Of a stretch of 64,000 bases of DNA, positions 17,958 through 26,517 are shown piece after piece. The notes under the pieces were generated by a model. It had not been told where the DNA came from, made no database searches, and saw nothing but the letters and a program-made list of their open reading frames with translations. Within the stretch, counting starts at the first letter, position 1. The number at the start of each line of letters is the position of its first letter. Made by a program: the position numbers and the translations under genes. Source of the stretch: Chryseobacterium gwangjuense (GTDB lineage: Bacteria > Bacteroidota > Bacteroidia > Flavobacteriales > Weeksellaceae); assembly GCF_021311115.1 (NCBI RefSeq), contig NZ_JAJTNP010000004.1:62001-126000 (forward strand). Reading direction: 5' to 3'.

Positions 17958-18091
17958 GTAGGAAAGTATTGACGCTGTAGTAATTTTTATAAAATTCATT
18001 TTTATCAGGAATGTAAATTTGTATTTATAAGCTACAACTTCATTTTAGTCTATTAAAATTAATATCTTCGTTGAACAACAAAATTTACTTA

Positions 18092-19189
18092 ATGAAGCTA
18101 AGAACTGTAATTTCAAAAATTGAAGAAAGAATACAAATCAATCAGGCAGAAGATTTTGATAATGTGGGATTGTTATGCGGTGTTCCGGATCGTGAGGTTT
18201 CCGGGATTCTGGTTTGTCATGATGCGCTGGAGAATGTAGTGGAAGAAGCGATAGATAAAAACTGCAATTTAATTGTATGTTTTCATCCCATTATTTTTTC
18301 AGGATTGAAATCATTAACGGGCAAAAACTATGTAGAAAGAGCTGTTTTAAAAGCTATTGAAAATAAAATTGCCATTTATGCCATTCATACAGCTTGGGAT
18401 AATGATTTCCTTGGAGTAAATGCAGGAATTTGCAATCAATTAGGATTAAAAGACTTGAAAATTCTTCAGCCTAAAAAAAATAACTTAAAACAATTAACGG
18501 TTTTTGTTCCGACAGACTATTCTGAAAAAGTAAAAGAAGCCCTTTTTTCAGCCGGAGCAGGAAATATAGGGTTTTATGATGAGTGCAGCTTTTCAATCAA
18601 CGGAAACGGTACCTTTAGGCCTGTAGAAGGTTCAAACCCGTTTTCAGGGCAGCAAAATATCAGAGAAAATGCTGATGAGGATATGATTTCTGTCATTTTT
18701 GAAGACTATAAACAAGGTCAGATTGTAGCAGCAATGAAAACTGCTCATCCTTATGAAGAAGTGGCGTATCAAATCTATACTTTGGATAATGAGAATCATC
18801 ATTCAGGATTGGGAATGTATGGAGATTTTGAAGAGCCAATGGATGAAAAGGATTTCTTGCAATTTGTGAAAGAAAAATTTAATCTGGAAATGATCCGTCA
18901 TTCAGATTTCAATAATAAAAAAATTAAAAGAGTAGGGGTCTTGGGAGGTTCCGGAGCAAGTGGAATACGATCGGCAATATCCAAAAAATGTGATGCTTAT
19001 TTAACAGGAGACGTAAAATATCACGATTTTTTCCTGGCAGAATCAAAAATGCTGATTTGTGATATAGGACATTTTGAATCAGAACAATTTGTGACTCAAC
19101 AATTATTTGAAATTTTTTCACAAAAATTTAGTACATTTGCAATCTTAAAATCTATTGAGAAAACAAACCCGGTAAATTATTTCATTTAA
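18092..19189 (+). CDS. Nif3-like dinuclear metal-binding protein with inserted PII-like domain
   Basis: The 365-residue protein is a NIF3/YqfO family member. The split metal-binding halves contain CFHPIIFSGLKSL and HTAWDNDFLGVN near the N-terminus, and GGSGASGIRSA, LTGDVKYHDF and DIGHFESE at the C-terminus. The middle (about residues 130-230) is the extra domain found in longer members (VFVPTDYSEKVKEALFSAGA, MKTAHPYEEVAYQIY). Homologues form hexameric toroids; their biochemical role is unsettled, with GTP cyclohydrolase-like annotations being doubtful. A TTG at 18071 would lengthen the protein by seven residues, but the ATG at 18092 gives the normal start. It is followed after 3 bases by the coiled-coil gene, so the two form an operon. 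Confidence 0.9.
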   Translation: MKLRTVISKIEERIQINQAEDFDNVGLLCGVPDREVSGILVCHDALENVVEEAIDKNCNLIVCFHPIIFSGLKSLTGKNYVERAVLKAIENKIAIYAIHTAWDNDFLGVNAGICNQLGLKDLKILQPKKNNLKQLTVFVPTDYSEKVKEALFSAGAGNIGFYDECSFSINGNGTFRPVEGSNPFSGQQNIRENADEDMISVIFEDYKQGQIVAAMKTAHPYEEVAYQIYTLDNENHHSGLGMYGDFEEPMDEKDFLQFVKEKFNLEMIRHSDFNNKKIKRVGVLGGSGASGIRSAISKKCDAYLTGDVKYHDFFLAESKMLICDIGHFESEQFVTQQLFEIFSQKFSTFAILKSIEKTNPVNYFI

Positions 19190-19192
19190 GAT

Positions 19193-19969
19193 ATGGCAAA
19201 AACCAACGATATTCCAGTTGAAGAGAAGTTAAGAGCTTTATACGATTTGCAGATCATTGATTCTAGATTGGACGAGATCCGAAATACAAGAGGAGAATTG
19301 CCAATCGAAGTAGAGGATCTTGAGATTGAGATCGAAGGTCTTGAAAAAAGAGCAGATAAATTTCATGCAGACATTAAAGATCAGGATGATCAGATTAAAA
19401 CAAAGCATGAGGTAATCAACCATGCAAAAACTTTAATTGAAAAATACAAGTCTCAGCAAGATAATGTAAGAAACAATAAAGAGTTTGAAGCATTAGGAAA
19501 AGAGATTGAATATCAGGATCTTGAAATTCAGCTTTCTGAAAAAAGAATCAAAGAATTCGGAGTTAAGATTGCTCATAAAAATGAAACATTAAGTGAATTA
19601 AACGCGAAAATCAACGATTTAAAAAATCACTTAAAATTCAAGAAAGAAGAGCTAGAAGGTCTTATCTCTGAAACTCAGAAAGAAGAAGAATATCTATTAG
19701 AGCAGTCTAAAGATTATGCAGCAAAAATCGATGACAGATTATTGGCTTCTTACAACAGAATCAGAACAAACTCTATCAACGGTCTTGCAGTAGTAGGTCT
19801 TGAAAGAGGAGCTCCAAAAGGATCATTCTTTACGATTCCACCTCAAAAGCAGATGGAAATCGCTCAGAGAAAGAAAATCATTATTGATGAGCATTCAGGA
19901 AAAATTCTTGTAGATGACGAATTGGTAATGGAAGAAAACGAAAGAATGAAATCTGTAATTAAATTCTAA
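19193..19969 (+). CDS. coiled-coil protein of the C4 zinc-ribbon family with the cysteines lost
   Basis: The 258-residue protein has a long coiled coil (about residues 10-180, rich in E, K, I and L), then a tail reading GAPKGSFFTIPPQKQMEIA and KKIIIDEHSGKILVDD. The layout and the IPPQ and GKIL signatures match the family annotated as C4-type zinc ribbon, in which the tail normally has two CxxC pairs around these motifs. Here all four cysteines are replaced (GAPKGS and DEHSG), so the tail cannot bind zinc in the usual way. The family is thought to act in RNA or protein handling but is poorly characterised. Its pairing with nif3 is a common arrangement. Confidence 0.8.
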   Translation: MAKTNDIPVEEKLRALYDLQIIDSRLDEIRNTRGELPIEVEDLEIEIEGLEKRADKFHADIKDQDDQIKTKHEVINHAKTLIEKYKSQQDNVRNNKEFEALGKEIEYQDLEIQLSEKRIKEFGVKIAHKNETLSELNAKINDLKNHLKFKKEELEGLISETQKEEEYLLEQSKDYAAKIDDRLLASYNRIRTNSINGLAVVGLERGAPKGSFFTIPPQKQMEIAQRKKIIIDEHSGKILVDDELVMEENERMKSVIKF

Positions 19970-19991
19970 TTTTAATTACGATTTAAAATAT

Positions 19992-20025
19992 AAAAGCTGT
20001 TTCAATTTTGAAGCAGCTTTTTTGT
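19992..20025 (+). terminator. terminator of the nif3 operon
   Basis: AAAAGCTGTTTCAA and TTGAAGCAGCTTTT form a 14-bp hairpin with one G-U pair, followed by TTTTT. Confidence 0.85.
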
Positions 20026-20039
20026 TTTGATTTTGCTGA

Positions 20040-20178
20040 TGTCATTGCGAGGAGCGAAGTGACGAAGCAATCTTTAATTAAAAAATAATCGAAAAGTTTG
20101 TCATTCCGTAAGAATCTAGCCCATGAATGAATTTAATAATAAAAATATTAGATTCCACGCTTCGCTCTGAATGACAAA
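20040..20178. repeat. pair of REP-like palindromic repeats
   Basis: Two elements sit side by side. The first (20040-20073) contains GAGGAGCGAAGTGACGAAGC between ATTGC and GCAAT arms. The second (20097-20178) starts TTTGTCATTC and ends GAATGACAAA, with inner arms GAATCTA/TAGATTC and the core ACGCTTCGCT. Sequences of this type, whose translation reads HSERSVES, recur in intergenic DNA of many flavobacteria. Nothing here is coding. Confidence 0.7.
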
Positions 20179-20206
20179 TAAGAGGTAAGATCGGATCTCT
20201 TACAAT

Positions 20207-20236
20207 AAAAAACCGCCTCAATTGAGGCGGTTTTTT
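20207..20236. terminator. bidirectional terminator
   Basis: AACCGCCTCAATTGAGGCGG is the core of a perfect palindrome with A and T runs on its flanks. It stops the minus-strand acyl-CoA synthetase transcript just past its stop codon and any plus-strand read-through. Confidence 0.85.
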
Positions 20237-20240
20237 ATTG

Positions 20241-22019
20241 TTATTCATGATGCTCATACATCTTATTGTAAAGATCAATAAACTTCTCTTTAATAGCTTT
20301 TCTTTTTAATTTCAAGGTTGGCGTTAAAAGTCCTGCATCGATGCTCCAGATTTCAGGAGTTAATTCGATTTTCTTGATTTTTTCCCAATTTCCAAGATGT
20401 TCGTTGATGCCGTCAATTTCTTTTTCAATTCTTTCCTTTAACTCTGGGCTTTTAGCAATTTCCTGAGGAGTAGAACCTAAATTTAGATTATTTCTCATTG
20501 CCCAGCTTTTGGCAAATTCAAAATCAGGTTGTATTAAAGCACAAGGCATTTTTTCGCCGTCACCTACTACCATGATCTGTTCAATGAATTTTGAAGCTTT
20601 TGCTAAGTTTTCAATCGTTTGAGGAGCAATATATTTACCTCCGGAAGTTTTGAACATTTCCTTTTTACGGTCAGTGATCTGTAAGAAGCCATCGCTATCG
20701 ATATGTCCTATATCTCCTGTTTTGAAATATCCGTCACTTGTAAAGGATTCTTTGGTCATTTCTTCGTTTTTGAAATAGCCTTTAAATACAGAAGGTCCTT
20801 TCACGGTAATTTCTCCATCTTCCTGAATTTTCACACTTAAATTATCCAAAGGATGTCCTACAGTACCGATTCTCATTTTATCAAAACTGTTTACAGAAAT
20901 TACAGGTGATGTTTCCGTAAGTCCATAACCTTCCAAAATAGGAATTCCTGCATTCTGAAACATTAAATTTAATCTTGTAGATAAAGCAGCAGAACCGGAA
21001 ACCAAAGTAATGATTTCACCACCTAAGCCTTCTCTCCATTTTTTGAAAACAAGTTTGTCAGCAATGATTTGTTGTAAACCTGAAGGTTTTGAAACGGTTT
21101 TCTTTTTAGTGATAAGATTAAGAGCCCAAAAGAAGATTTTTGATTTTAACCCTCCTGCAGAAGATCCTGTATTGTAAATTTTATCATATACTTTTTCTAC
21201 CAATCTCGGTACTACGCTCATGTAGTGAGGTTTCACTTCTTTTACGTTTTCACCCATTTTATCAATACTTTCGGCAAAATAAATGGAGAAACCATTATAT
21301 TGGAAAAGGTAAAAAAGCATTCTTTCAAAAATATGGCAGATCGGCAAAAAGCTTAATACTCTTGTATCTTTGTAATCCAAGCTTCTTTTTCTAGGAATTC
21401 TTGGAATAGAACCTAAAACGTTGGAGACGATATTTTCGTGGGTCAACATTACTCCTTTTGGTTTTCCTGTTGTTCCTGAGGTGTAGATTATCGTTGCTAA
21501 ATCATCCGTATTAATGGCTTTGGAAAGATCCTCCACTTCAATCTGGGTAGAATCGTCTTCACCCAGGTCTAATATTTCTTTCCAGTTGGCGGCACCGCTT
21601 ACGTTCTCGAAAGTGAAAATGCCTTGCAGAGAAGGGATGTTGTGCTTCACCTTCATGACCTTGTTCAGAAGATCCTTATCAGAGACAAAACAGTACTGTA
21701 TTTCCGCATTATTGAAAATAAATTCATAATCTTCCGGTGAAATACTGGGATAAACAGGTACGGAAACAACGCCTATCTGAGAAAGCCCTAAATCCATTAT
21801 TGCCCATTCTGTGCGGGAATTGGTAGTGATTAAAGCAATTTTATCTCCCGGTTTTATTCCAAGTTTTAAAAGCCCGCGTGAAATCTTATTTCCTTCATTG
21901 ATAAACTCTTGTGTGGATGTTTTTTTCCATTCACCATGATATTTAGTCACGAACATATCAGACTTTGGAAACTTTTCTAAAGCGTGATATGGTATGTCAA
22001 ATAATCTCTTGATCGTCAT
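20241..22019 (-). CDS. long-chain acyl-CoA synthetase (AMP-forming)
   Basis: The 592-residue protein is an ANL-superfamily adenylating enzyme. It has the phosphate-binding YTSGTTGKPKGVMLTHEN near residue 180, GYGLTETSPVISVN (~355), the FKTGDIGHIDSDGFLQITDR hinge region with its conserved Asp and Arg, and the C-terminal lysine region (LTPTLKLKRKAI). Length and motifs match FadD15/Faa-type synthetases that activate long-chain fatty acids to acyl-CoA for beta-oxidation or lipid synthesis at the membrane face. It stands alone but is divergent from an acyl-CoA dehydrogenase 243 bases away, which supports a fatty-acid role. Confidence 0.9.
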   Translation of the reverse strand: MTIKRLFDIPYHALEKFPKSDMFVTKYHGEWKKTSTQEFINEGNKISRGLLKLGIKPGDKIALITTNSRTEWAIMDLGLSQIGVVSVPVYPSISPEDYEFIFNNAEIQYCFVSDKDLLNKVMKVKHNIPSLQGIFTFENVSGAANWKEILDLGEDDSTQIEVEDLSKAINTDDLATIIYTSGTTGKPKGVMLTHENIVSNVLGSIPRIPRKRSLDYKDTRVLSFLPICHIFERMLFYLFQYNGFSIYFAESIDKMGENVKEVKPHYMSVVPRLVEKVYDKIYNTGSSAGGLKSKIFFWALNLITKKKTVSKPSGLQQIIADKLVFKKWREGLGGEIITLVSGSAALSTRLNLMFQNAGIPILEGYGLTETSPVISVNSFDKMRIGTVGHPLDNLSVKIQEDGEITVKGPSVFKGYFKNEEMTKESFTSDGYFKTGDIGHIDSDGFLQITDRKKEMFKTSGGKYIAPQTIENLAKASKFIEQIMVVGDGEKMPCALIQPDFEFAKSWAMRNNLNLGSTPQEIAKSPELKERIEKEIDGINEHLGNWEKIKKIELTPEIWSIDAGLLTPTLKLKRKAIKEKFIDLYNKMYEHHE

Positions 22020-22230
22020 GATTCTTTAAGTGTAATTTTAATAAACTTAAATATAAGCATTTTTTTTAATTAGGGAAATCGGAAGTGATTAATTAGAAAT
22101 TAATAAAATGTATGCCATAATACATTTAATAATTCAAACTTAATTTATATATGATGAATATTTAAGAATTAAGCATATTCCTTGATTTACTCTAATTTGT
22201 GATTCTATTTTCAGATTTGTTCAAAAAGTG

Positions 22231-22238
22231 TAAATTAG
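22231..22238 (+). promoter_or_regulatory. -7 box variant TAAATTAG before the acyl-CoA dehydrogenase
   Basis: TAAATTAG followed by C differs by one base from TAnnTTTG and lies 24 bases before the ATG. The same variant appears before both fungalysin genes. No -33 TTG with ideal spacing is seen, so confidence is modest. Confidence 0.4.
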
Positions 22239-22262
22239 CGACCATCTAATTATTCAATTTTT

Positions 22263-23402
22263 ATGGACTTTAATTTATCAGAAGAACAGCTGATGATTCA
22301 GCAGGCAGCAAGAGATTTTGCTCAAAACGAACTATTACCGGGAGTAATCGAAAGAGACCGCGATCAGAAGTTTCCTGCAGAACAGGTAAAGAAAATGGGA
22401 GAAATGGGGCTTTTGGGTATGATGGTAGATCCTAAATACGGAGGTGCAGGAATGGACAGCGTTTCTTACGTTTTGGCAATGGAGGAGATCGCGAAAATTG
22501 ATGCTTCTGCAGCTGTTGTAATGTCTGTAAATAACTCATTGGTTTGTGCAGGACTTGAAAAATTCGCTTCTGAAGAGCAAAAAGTGAAATACCTTACTCC
22601 TCTTGCAAGCGGACAGGTAATCGGAGCTTTTGCTTTGTCTGAGCCTGAAGCTGGTTCTGATGCTACTTCTCAGAAAACAACTGCAGAAGATAAAGGAGAT
22701 TATTATTTATTAAACGGGATCAAAAACTGGATCACCAACGGAGGTACTGCTTCTTACTATATCGTAATCGCACAAACTGATCCAGAGAAAAAACATAAAG
22801 GAATCAATGCTTTCATCGTTGAAAAAGGATGGGAAGGTTTCGAAATCGGAACGAAAGAAGATAAATTGGGAATCAGAGGAAGTGATACGCATTCTTTGAT
22901 CTTCAACAACGTAAAAGTACCGAAAGAAAACAGAATTGGTGAAGACGGTTTCGGATTCAATTTTGCAATGGCTGTTTTGAACGGAGGAAGAATCGGTATT
23001 GCTTCTCAGGCTTTAGGTATCGCTTCAGGAGCTTACGAATTGGCGTTGAAATATGCTAAGACAAGAAAAGCTTTCAAAACTGAAATTATCAACCACCAGG
23101 CAATTGCCTTTAAATTGGCAGATATGGCAACTCAGATCACGGCGGCAAGAATGCTTTGCTTCAAGGCTGCTTGTGAGAAAGATGCTGGTAAAGATATTTC
23201 TGAAAGTGGAGCAATGGCAAAACTATATGCTTCTCAGGTAGCAATGGATACAACTATTGAAGCTGTACAAATTCATGGTGGATATGGATATGTGAAAGAA
23301 TATCACGTAGAAAGATTAATGAGAGATGCAAAAATCACTCAGATCTATGAAGGAACTTCTGAAATCCAGAAGATCGTTATTTCAAGAAGCATTGCAAAGT
23401 AA
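22263..23402 (+). CDS. acyl-CoA dehydrogenase (short-chain type)
   Basis: The 379-residue flavoprotein shows the full family layout: an N-terminal helical domain (MDFNLSEEQLMIQQAARDFA), the middle beta domain with ALSEPEAGSD and the FAD-contacting NGIKNWITNGG, and the C-terminal helical domain with the FAD-binding QIHGGYGYVKEY. The catalytic base is the Glu of YEGTSEIQ (E363), the position used by short- and medium-chain dehydrogenases. It oxidises acyl-CoA to 2-enoyl-CoA in fatty-acid or branched-chain amino-acid breakdown, passing electrons to ETF. It is a single gene with a strong terminator, divergent from the acyl-CoA synthetase. Confidence 0.93.
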   Translation: MDFNLSEEQLMIQQAARDFAQNELLPGVIERDRDQKFPAEQVKKMGEMGLLGMMVDPKYGGAGMDSVSYVLAMEEIAKIDASAAVVMSVNNSLVCAGLEKFASEEQKVKYLTPLASGQVIGAFALSEPEAGSDATSQKTTAEDKGDYYLLNGIKNWITNGGTASYYIVIAQTDPEKKHKGINAFIVEKGWEGFEIGTKEDKLGIRGSDTHSLIFNNVKVPKENRIGEDGFGFNFAMAVLNGGRIGIASQALGIASGAYELALKYAKTRKAFKTEIINHQAIAFKLADMATQITAARMLCFKAACEKDAGKDISESGAMAKLYASQVAMDTTIEAVQIHGGYGYVKEYHVERLMRDAKITQIYEGTSEIQKIVISRSIAK

Positions 23403-23427
23403 TTGCTTAATTATATATTGAAATAGT

Positions 23428-23456
23428 AAAAGGCTCTCAATTTGAGAGCCTTTTTA
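23428..23456 (+). terminator. terminator of the acyl-CoA dehydrogenase gene
   Basis: AAAAGGCTCTCAA and TTTGAGAGCCTTTTT form a tight hairpin ending in a T run. Confidence 0.9.
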
Positions 23457-23583
23457 CGTACACACGAACCACAATATTAATTATATATTATTTTACTTTT
23501 CCGGAATGAATCATCAGCTAAATGATATATAAATTTAAGAAGAACTTATTATTTAGAGCTAGAAACAGGATTAAAATAAAATT

Positions 23584-23612
23584 AAAAAAATCCATCATGA
23601 AAGATGGATTTA
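23584..23612 (-). terminator. terminator of the DUF4349 gene
   Basis: AAATCCATC and GATGGATTT flank a 6-base loop, and the minus strand continues into a T run. The stretch between this and the previous terminator shows nothing recognisable. Confidence 0.8.
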
Positions 23613-23616
23613 CAAT

Positions 23617-24549
23617 TTAGTTAGAATCGTTATTTGGAGTGTTTTTGTTTCTCTTTTTGTAAAAATAATATCCAATACCCATAATTAAAAATAGAGGCCA
23701 CAACGGAAGGATAAATAAGAAAATAGACATGATCACATCCCAACCGGAAGAAATTGCGGCAAAAGTTTTTCCTCCGAATGTTTCTGGTTCTTTGTTTTCA
23801 GTATAGCTGCCTTCTTTTCCGTACAGGGTAATATCAACTTCACACATGGTATTCTGAACAAAATCCTGTCCTGAAACTTCAATGCCCTTGTTTTCAACCG
23901 TACCAATATTATAACTGAGATCCTCTATCAGATATTCAAATTTTTGAATGGGAACTTTCACCTTTAAATAAGCAATTTTCTTTTCGTTGTTGTTTAATGA
24001 AGTGTTTTCACTTTTTATAAAACCATCATATTTTTTCACTTCTTCCTTTACGATTTCCCTGGCAACTTCAGCATCATTTACAGTAAGTTCCAATACTCCA
24101 GTTTTTACCATTTTATTTTTCGGAACATTCAATTCGTAGTTTTCCGTTTTAGGTTTGTCTTTATAAATGATTTTGGTTTCTTTAATGACTTTAGGAGCAG
24201 GAACATTCACTACAATTTTCTCCTCTTTTTTTACAGAATCTTTTTTCCCTTTTTTTGATTCTAACTTTGCTGATGAAATTTTATCAGAAAGAGAATCTAC
24301 CAATTTTGAAGTATTTTCAAACTGATCTTTTACCTTTTCTTTCGCATTTTCAAAATCTTTGATCTTAATATCAGCAGAGTCCAGTGCTGCATTGGCCGTA
24401 GTATTAATTTCATTAATTTTTTCAGAAGCTGCAGAAATTGTGCTGTCCGCAGAGTTAGCTGCATTTTCCAGTTTTGATACTGTAGATTCTCCTTTTTTAC
24501 ACATGATAAACGTGCTTGATACAGCAACCAGTAAGATGAATTTTTTCAT
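23617..24549 (-). CDS. DUF4349 domain lipoprotein with coiled coil and C-terminal membrane helix
   Basis: The 310-residue protein has a lipoprotein-type signal (ILLVAVSSTFIMC, Cys17; Met at -1 is atypical). A long helical, Ala/Ser/Lys/Glu-rich region follows (~25-110), then the DUF4349 core (TGVLELTVNDAEVAREIVKE, YDGFIKSENTS, AYLKVKVPIQKFEYLIEDL, GIEVSGQDFVQ). A hydrophobic helix (~275-297) precedes a lysine-rich tail. If both the lipid anchor and the C-terminal helix are real, the protein would be tethered at both ends in the periplasm. DUF4349 proteins are of unknown function. It is a single gene bounded by terminators. Confidence 0.85.
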   Translation of the reverse strand: MKKFILLVAVSSTFIMCKKGESTVSKLENAANSADSTISAASEKINEINTTANAALDSADIKIKDFENAKEKVKDQFENTSKLVDSLSDKISSAKLESKKGKKDSVKKEEKIVVNVPAPKVIKETKIIYKDKPKTENYELNVPKNKMVKTGVLELTVNDAEVAREIVKEEVKKYDGFIKSENTSLNNNEKKIAYLKVKVPIQKFEYLIEDLSYNIGTVENKGIEVSGQDFVQNTMCEVDITLYGKEGSYTENKEPETFGGKTFAAISSGWDVIMSIFLFILPLWPLFLIMGIGYYFYKKRNKNTPNNDSN

Positions 24550-24724
24550 AATATTAATTTTTTCGATGAGGTAAAATTAGGAGGGCAGCTCTTGTAAAGA
24601 TTGTAAATGAAATGTATTCATGTGGTAAATTTGTATCTGTTTTATATTCAGTGTTTTGTATTTGTTTTACAAAGCGTTTTACAAAGTTTTTTCTGAATAG
24701 AATATTTGTTTTTCAGAATGAAAT

Positions 24725-24754
24725 AAAAAAATCCGTGAAAAACTTCACGGATTT
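24725..24754 (-). terminator. terminator of prfC
   Basis: AAATCCGTGAA and TTCACGGATTT enclose a short loop, with a T run following on the minus strand, 23 bases past the prfC stop. Confidence 0.85.
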
Positions 24755-24776
24755 GATATCTAGATTTTACTATGGA

Positions 24777-26372
24777 TTAGCTATTCTGAAATTCACTAAT
24801 AAAATGCAGCTTCACATTCGGGAATTTCTCCTGGGTCATGTGAATCGTGAAAGAAGAATCGGCAAGGAAAACCAATTGGTTGTATTTATCTCTTGCTAAG
24901 AATCTCTGTTTCAATCTTGCAAACTCCTTGAACTCGTCTGATTTTTCATCAGCTTCTACCCAACAAGCTTTGTGCATGGAAAGAGGTTCATAGGTACATT
25001 TCGCACCGTATTCATGCTCCAAACGGTACTGAATAACCTCATACTGAAGTGCACCAACTGTTCCGATGATCTTTCTGTTGTTCATTTCAAGCGTAAATAA
25101 CTGTGCAACACCCTCATCCATCAACTGATCGATACCTTTTGCCAATTGCTTAGCTTTTAACGGATCGTTATTATTAATATATCTGAAATGTTCCGGAGAG
25201 AAGCTTGGAATTCCTTTGAAACTCAATTTTTCACCACCTGTCAATGTATCACCAATTCTGAAACTTCCCGTATCGTGAAGTCCGACGATATCTCCAGGGA
25301 AACTTTCGTCCACCACTTCTTTTTTATCGGCGAAGAATGCGTTGGGTGAAGAGAATTTCATTTTCTTACCTTCTCTTACCAATAAGTAATTTTCATTTCT
25401 TTTGAATGTTCCCGAAACAATTTTAACGAAAGCCAATCTGTCTCTGTGCTTCGGATCCATATTCGCATGGATTTTGAAAACAAATCCTGTGAAAGTACTT
25501 TCTTCAGGCTTTACCAGACGAGTATCACTTTCTTTCGGTTGTGGCATCGGTGCAATATCGATGAAAGCATCCAACAATTCACGAACCCCAAAATTATTCA
25601 AAGCAGAACCAAAGAAAACAGGTTGAAGATCTCCTTTCATATAATCTTCACGATTAAATTCTGGGTAAACAGACTGAATTAAATCCAGCTCTTCTCTTAA
25701 TGTTGCTGCAGCTTTTTCACCGATTACTTCATCAATTGACGTGTCATTAATATCATTAAACTTAATAGAATCACCAACTTTCTGTTTTTTCTCTTCCAGG
25801 AATAACTGAATATTGTTTTCCCAAATATTATAAATTCCCTGGAAATCACTTCCCATACCAATTGGTAAAGAAAGTGGACATACAGTTAATCCTAATTTCT
25901 GCTCAACTTCATCCAGCAAATCAAAAGCATCTTTACCTTCACGGTCAAGCTTATTAATGAAAACCAACATTGGGATATTTCTCATTCTACAAACCTTAAC
26001 CAATTTTTCGGTCTGTTCCTCAACCCCTTTTGCAACGTCGATGACAACGATTACGGAATCTACGGCAGTTAAAGTTCTGTACGTATCTTCTGCGAAATCC
26101 TTGTGACCCGGAGTATCCAAAATGTTGATTTTGTGATCTCTGTATTCAAAAGCCAACACGGAAGTTGCTACGGAGATTCCTCTCTGTCTTTCAATTTCCA
26201 TGAAATCGGAGGTGGCTCCTTTTTTTATTTTATTGGATTTCACCGCACCCGCTTCCTGAATCGCACCTCCGAAAAGTAGTAACTTTTCCGTAAGGGTGGT
26301 TTTTCCGGCATCGGGGTGAGAGATAATCCCGAAGGTTTTTCTTTTTTCTATTTCTTTGATTAAGTCTGACAT
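24777..26372 (-). CDS. prfC: peptide chain release factor 3
   Basis: The 531-residue translational GTPase has P-loop SHPDAGKT (18-25), the switch I region ending in RGISVATSV, switch II DTPGHKDFAEDTYRTL and NKLDREGKD. RF3-specific features follow: EERDLIQ-like spacing and a C-terminal domain with GTVGALQYEVIQYRLEHEYG. RF3 uses GTP to remove RF1/RF2 from the ribosome after peptide release. An upstream in-frame ATG at 26465 would add 31 residues unlike any RF3 N-terminus, so the ATG at 26372 (MSDLIKEIEKRKTFGIISH) is chosen. It is a single gene with its own terminator. Confidence 0.95.
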   Translation of the reverse strand: MSDLIKEIEKRKTFGIISHPDAGKTTLTEKLLLFGGAIQEAGAVKSNKIKKGATSDFMEIERQRGISVATSVLAFEYRDHKINILDTPGHKDFAEDTYRTLTAVDSVIVVIDVAKGVEEQTEKLVKVCRMRNIPMLVFINKLDREGKDAFDLLDEVEQKLGLTVCPLSLPIGMGSDFQGIYNIWENNIQLFLEEKKQKVGDSIKFNDINDTSIDEVIGEKAAATLREELDLIQSVYPEFNREDYMKGDLQPVFFGSALNNFGVRELLDAFIDIAPMPQPKESDTRLVKPEESTFTGFVFKIHANMDPKHRDRLAFVKIVSGTFKRNENYLLVREGKKMKFSSPNAFFADKKEVVDESFPGDIVGLHDTGSFRIGDTLTGGEKLSFKGIPSFSPEHFRYINNNDPLKAKQLAKGIDQLMDEGVAQLFTLEMNNRKIIGTVGALQYEVIQYRLEHEYGAKCTYEPLSMHKACWVEADEKSDEFKEFARLKQRFLARDKYNQLVFLADSSFTIHMTQEKFPNVKLHFISEFQNS

Positions 26373-26517
26373 ATCGTATTTTGAAGTTGCAAAAATCGTG
26401 AATTTTGTCGAATTCTGAAAATTGAATTTATGGTAACCACAAAAGTCACAAAAGTTATGCAGCAAAACTTAAACTTAATTCAGCTACAGTGTTACAATCT
26501 TTTAATTTAAGGATAAG

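Noticed and set aside
20078-20278. A 66-codon minus-strand reading frame containing CHSERSVESN
   Set aside because: It is the translation of the REP-like palindrome, a well-known false gene in this phylum, and it runs across a terminator into the acyl-CoA synthetase gene.
24660-24690. Direct repeat GTTTTACAAAG twice in a row
   Set aside because: It is short and lies in AT-rich DNA between terminators with no further copies seen; chance is sufficient.
24612-24899. A 95-codon plus-strand reading frame upstream of and over the 3' end of prfC
   Set aside because: It crosses the prfC terminator and overlaps conserved prfC codons antisense. Its composition is that of AT-rich non-coding DNA.
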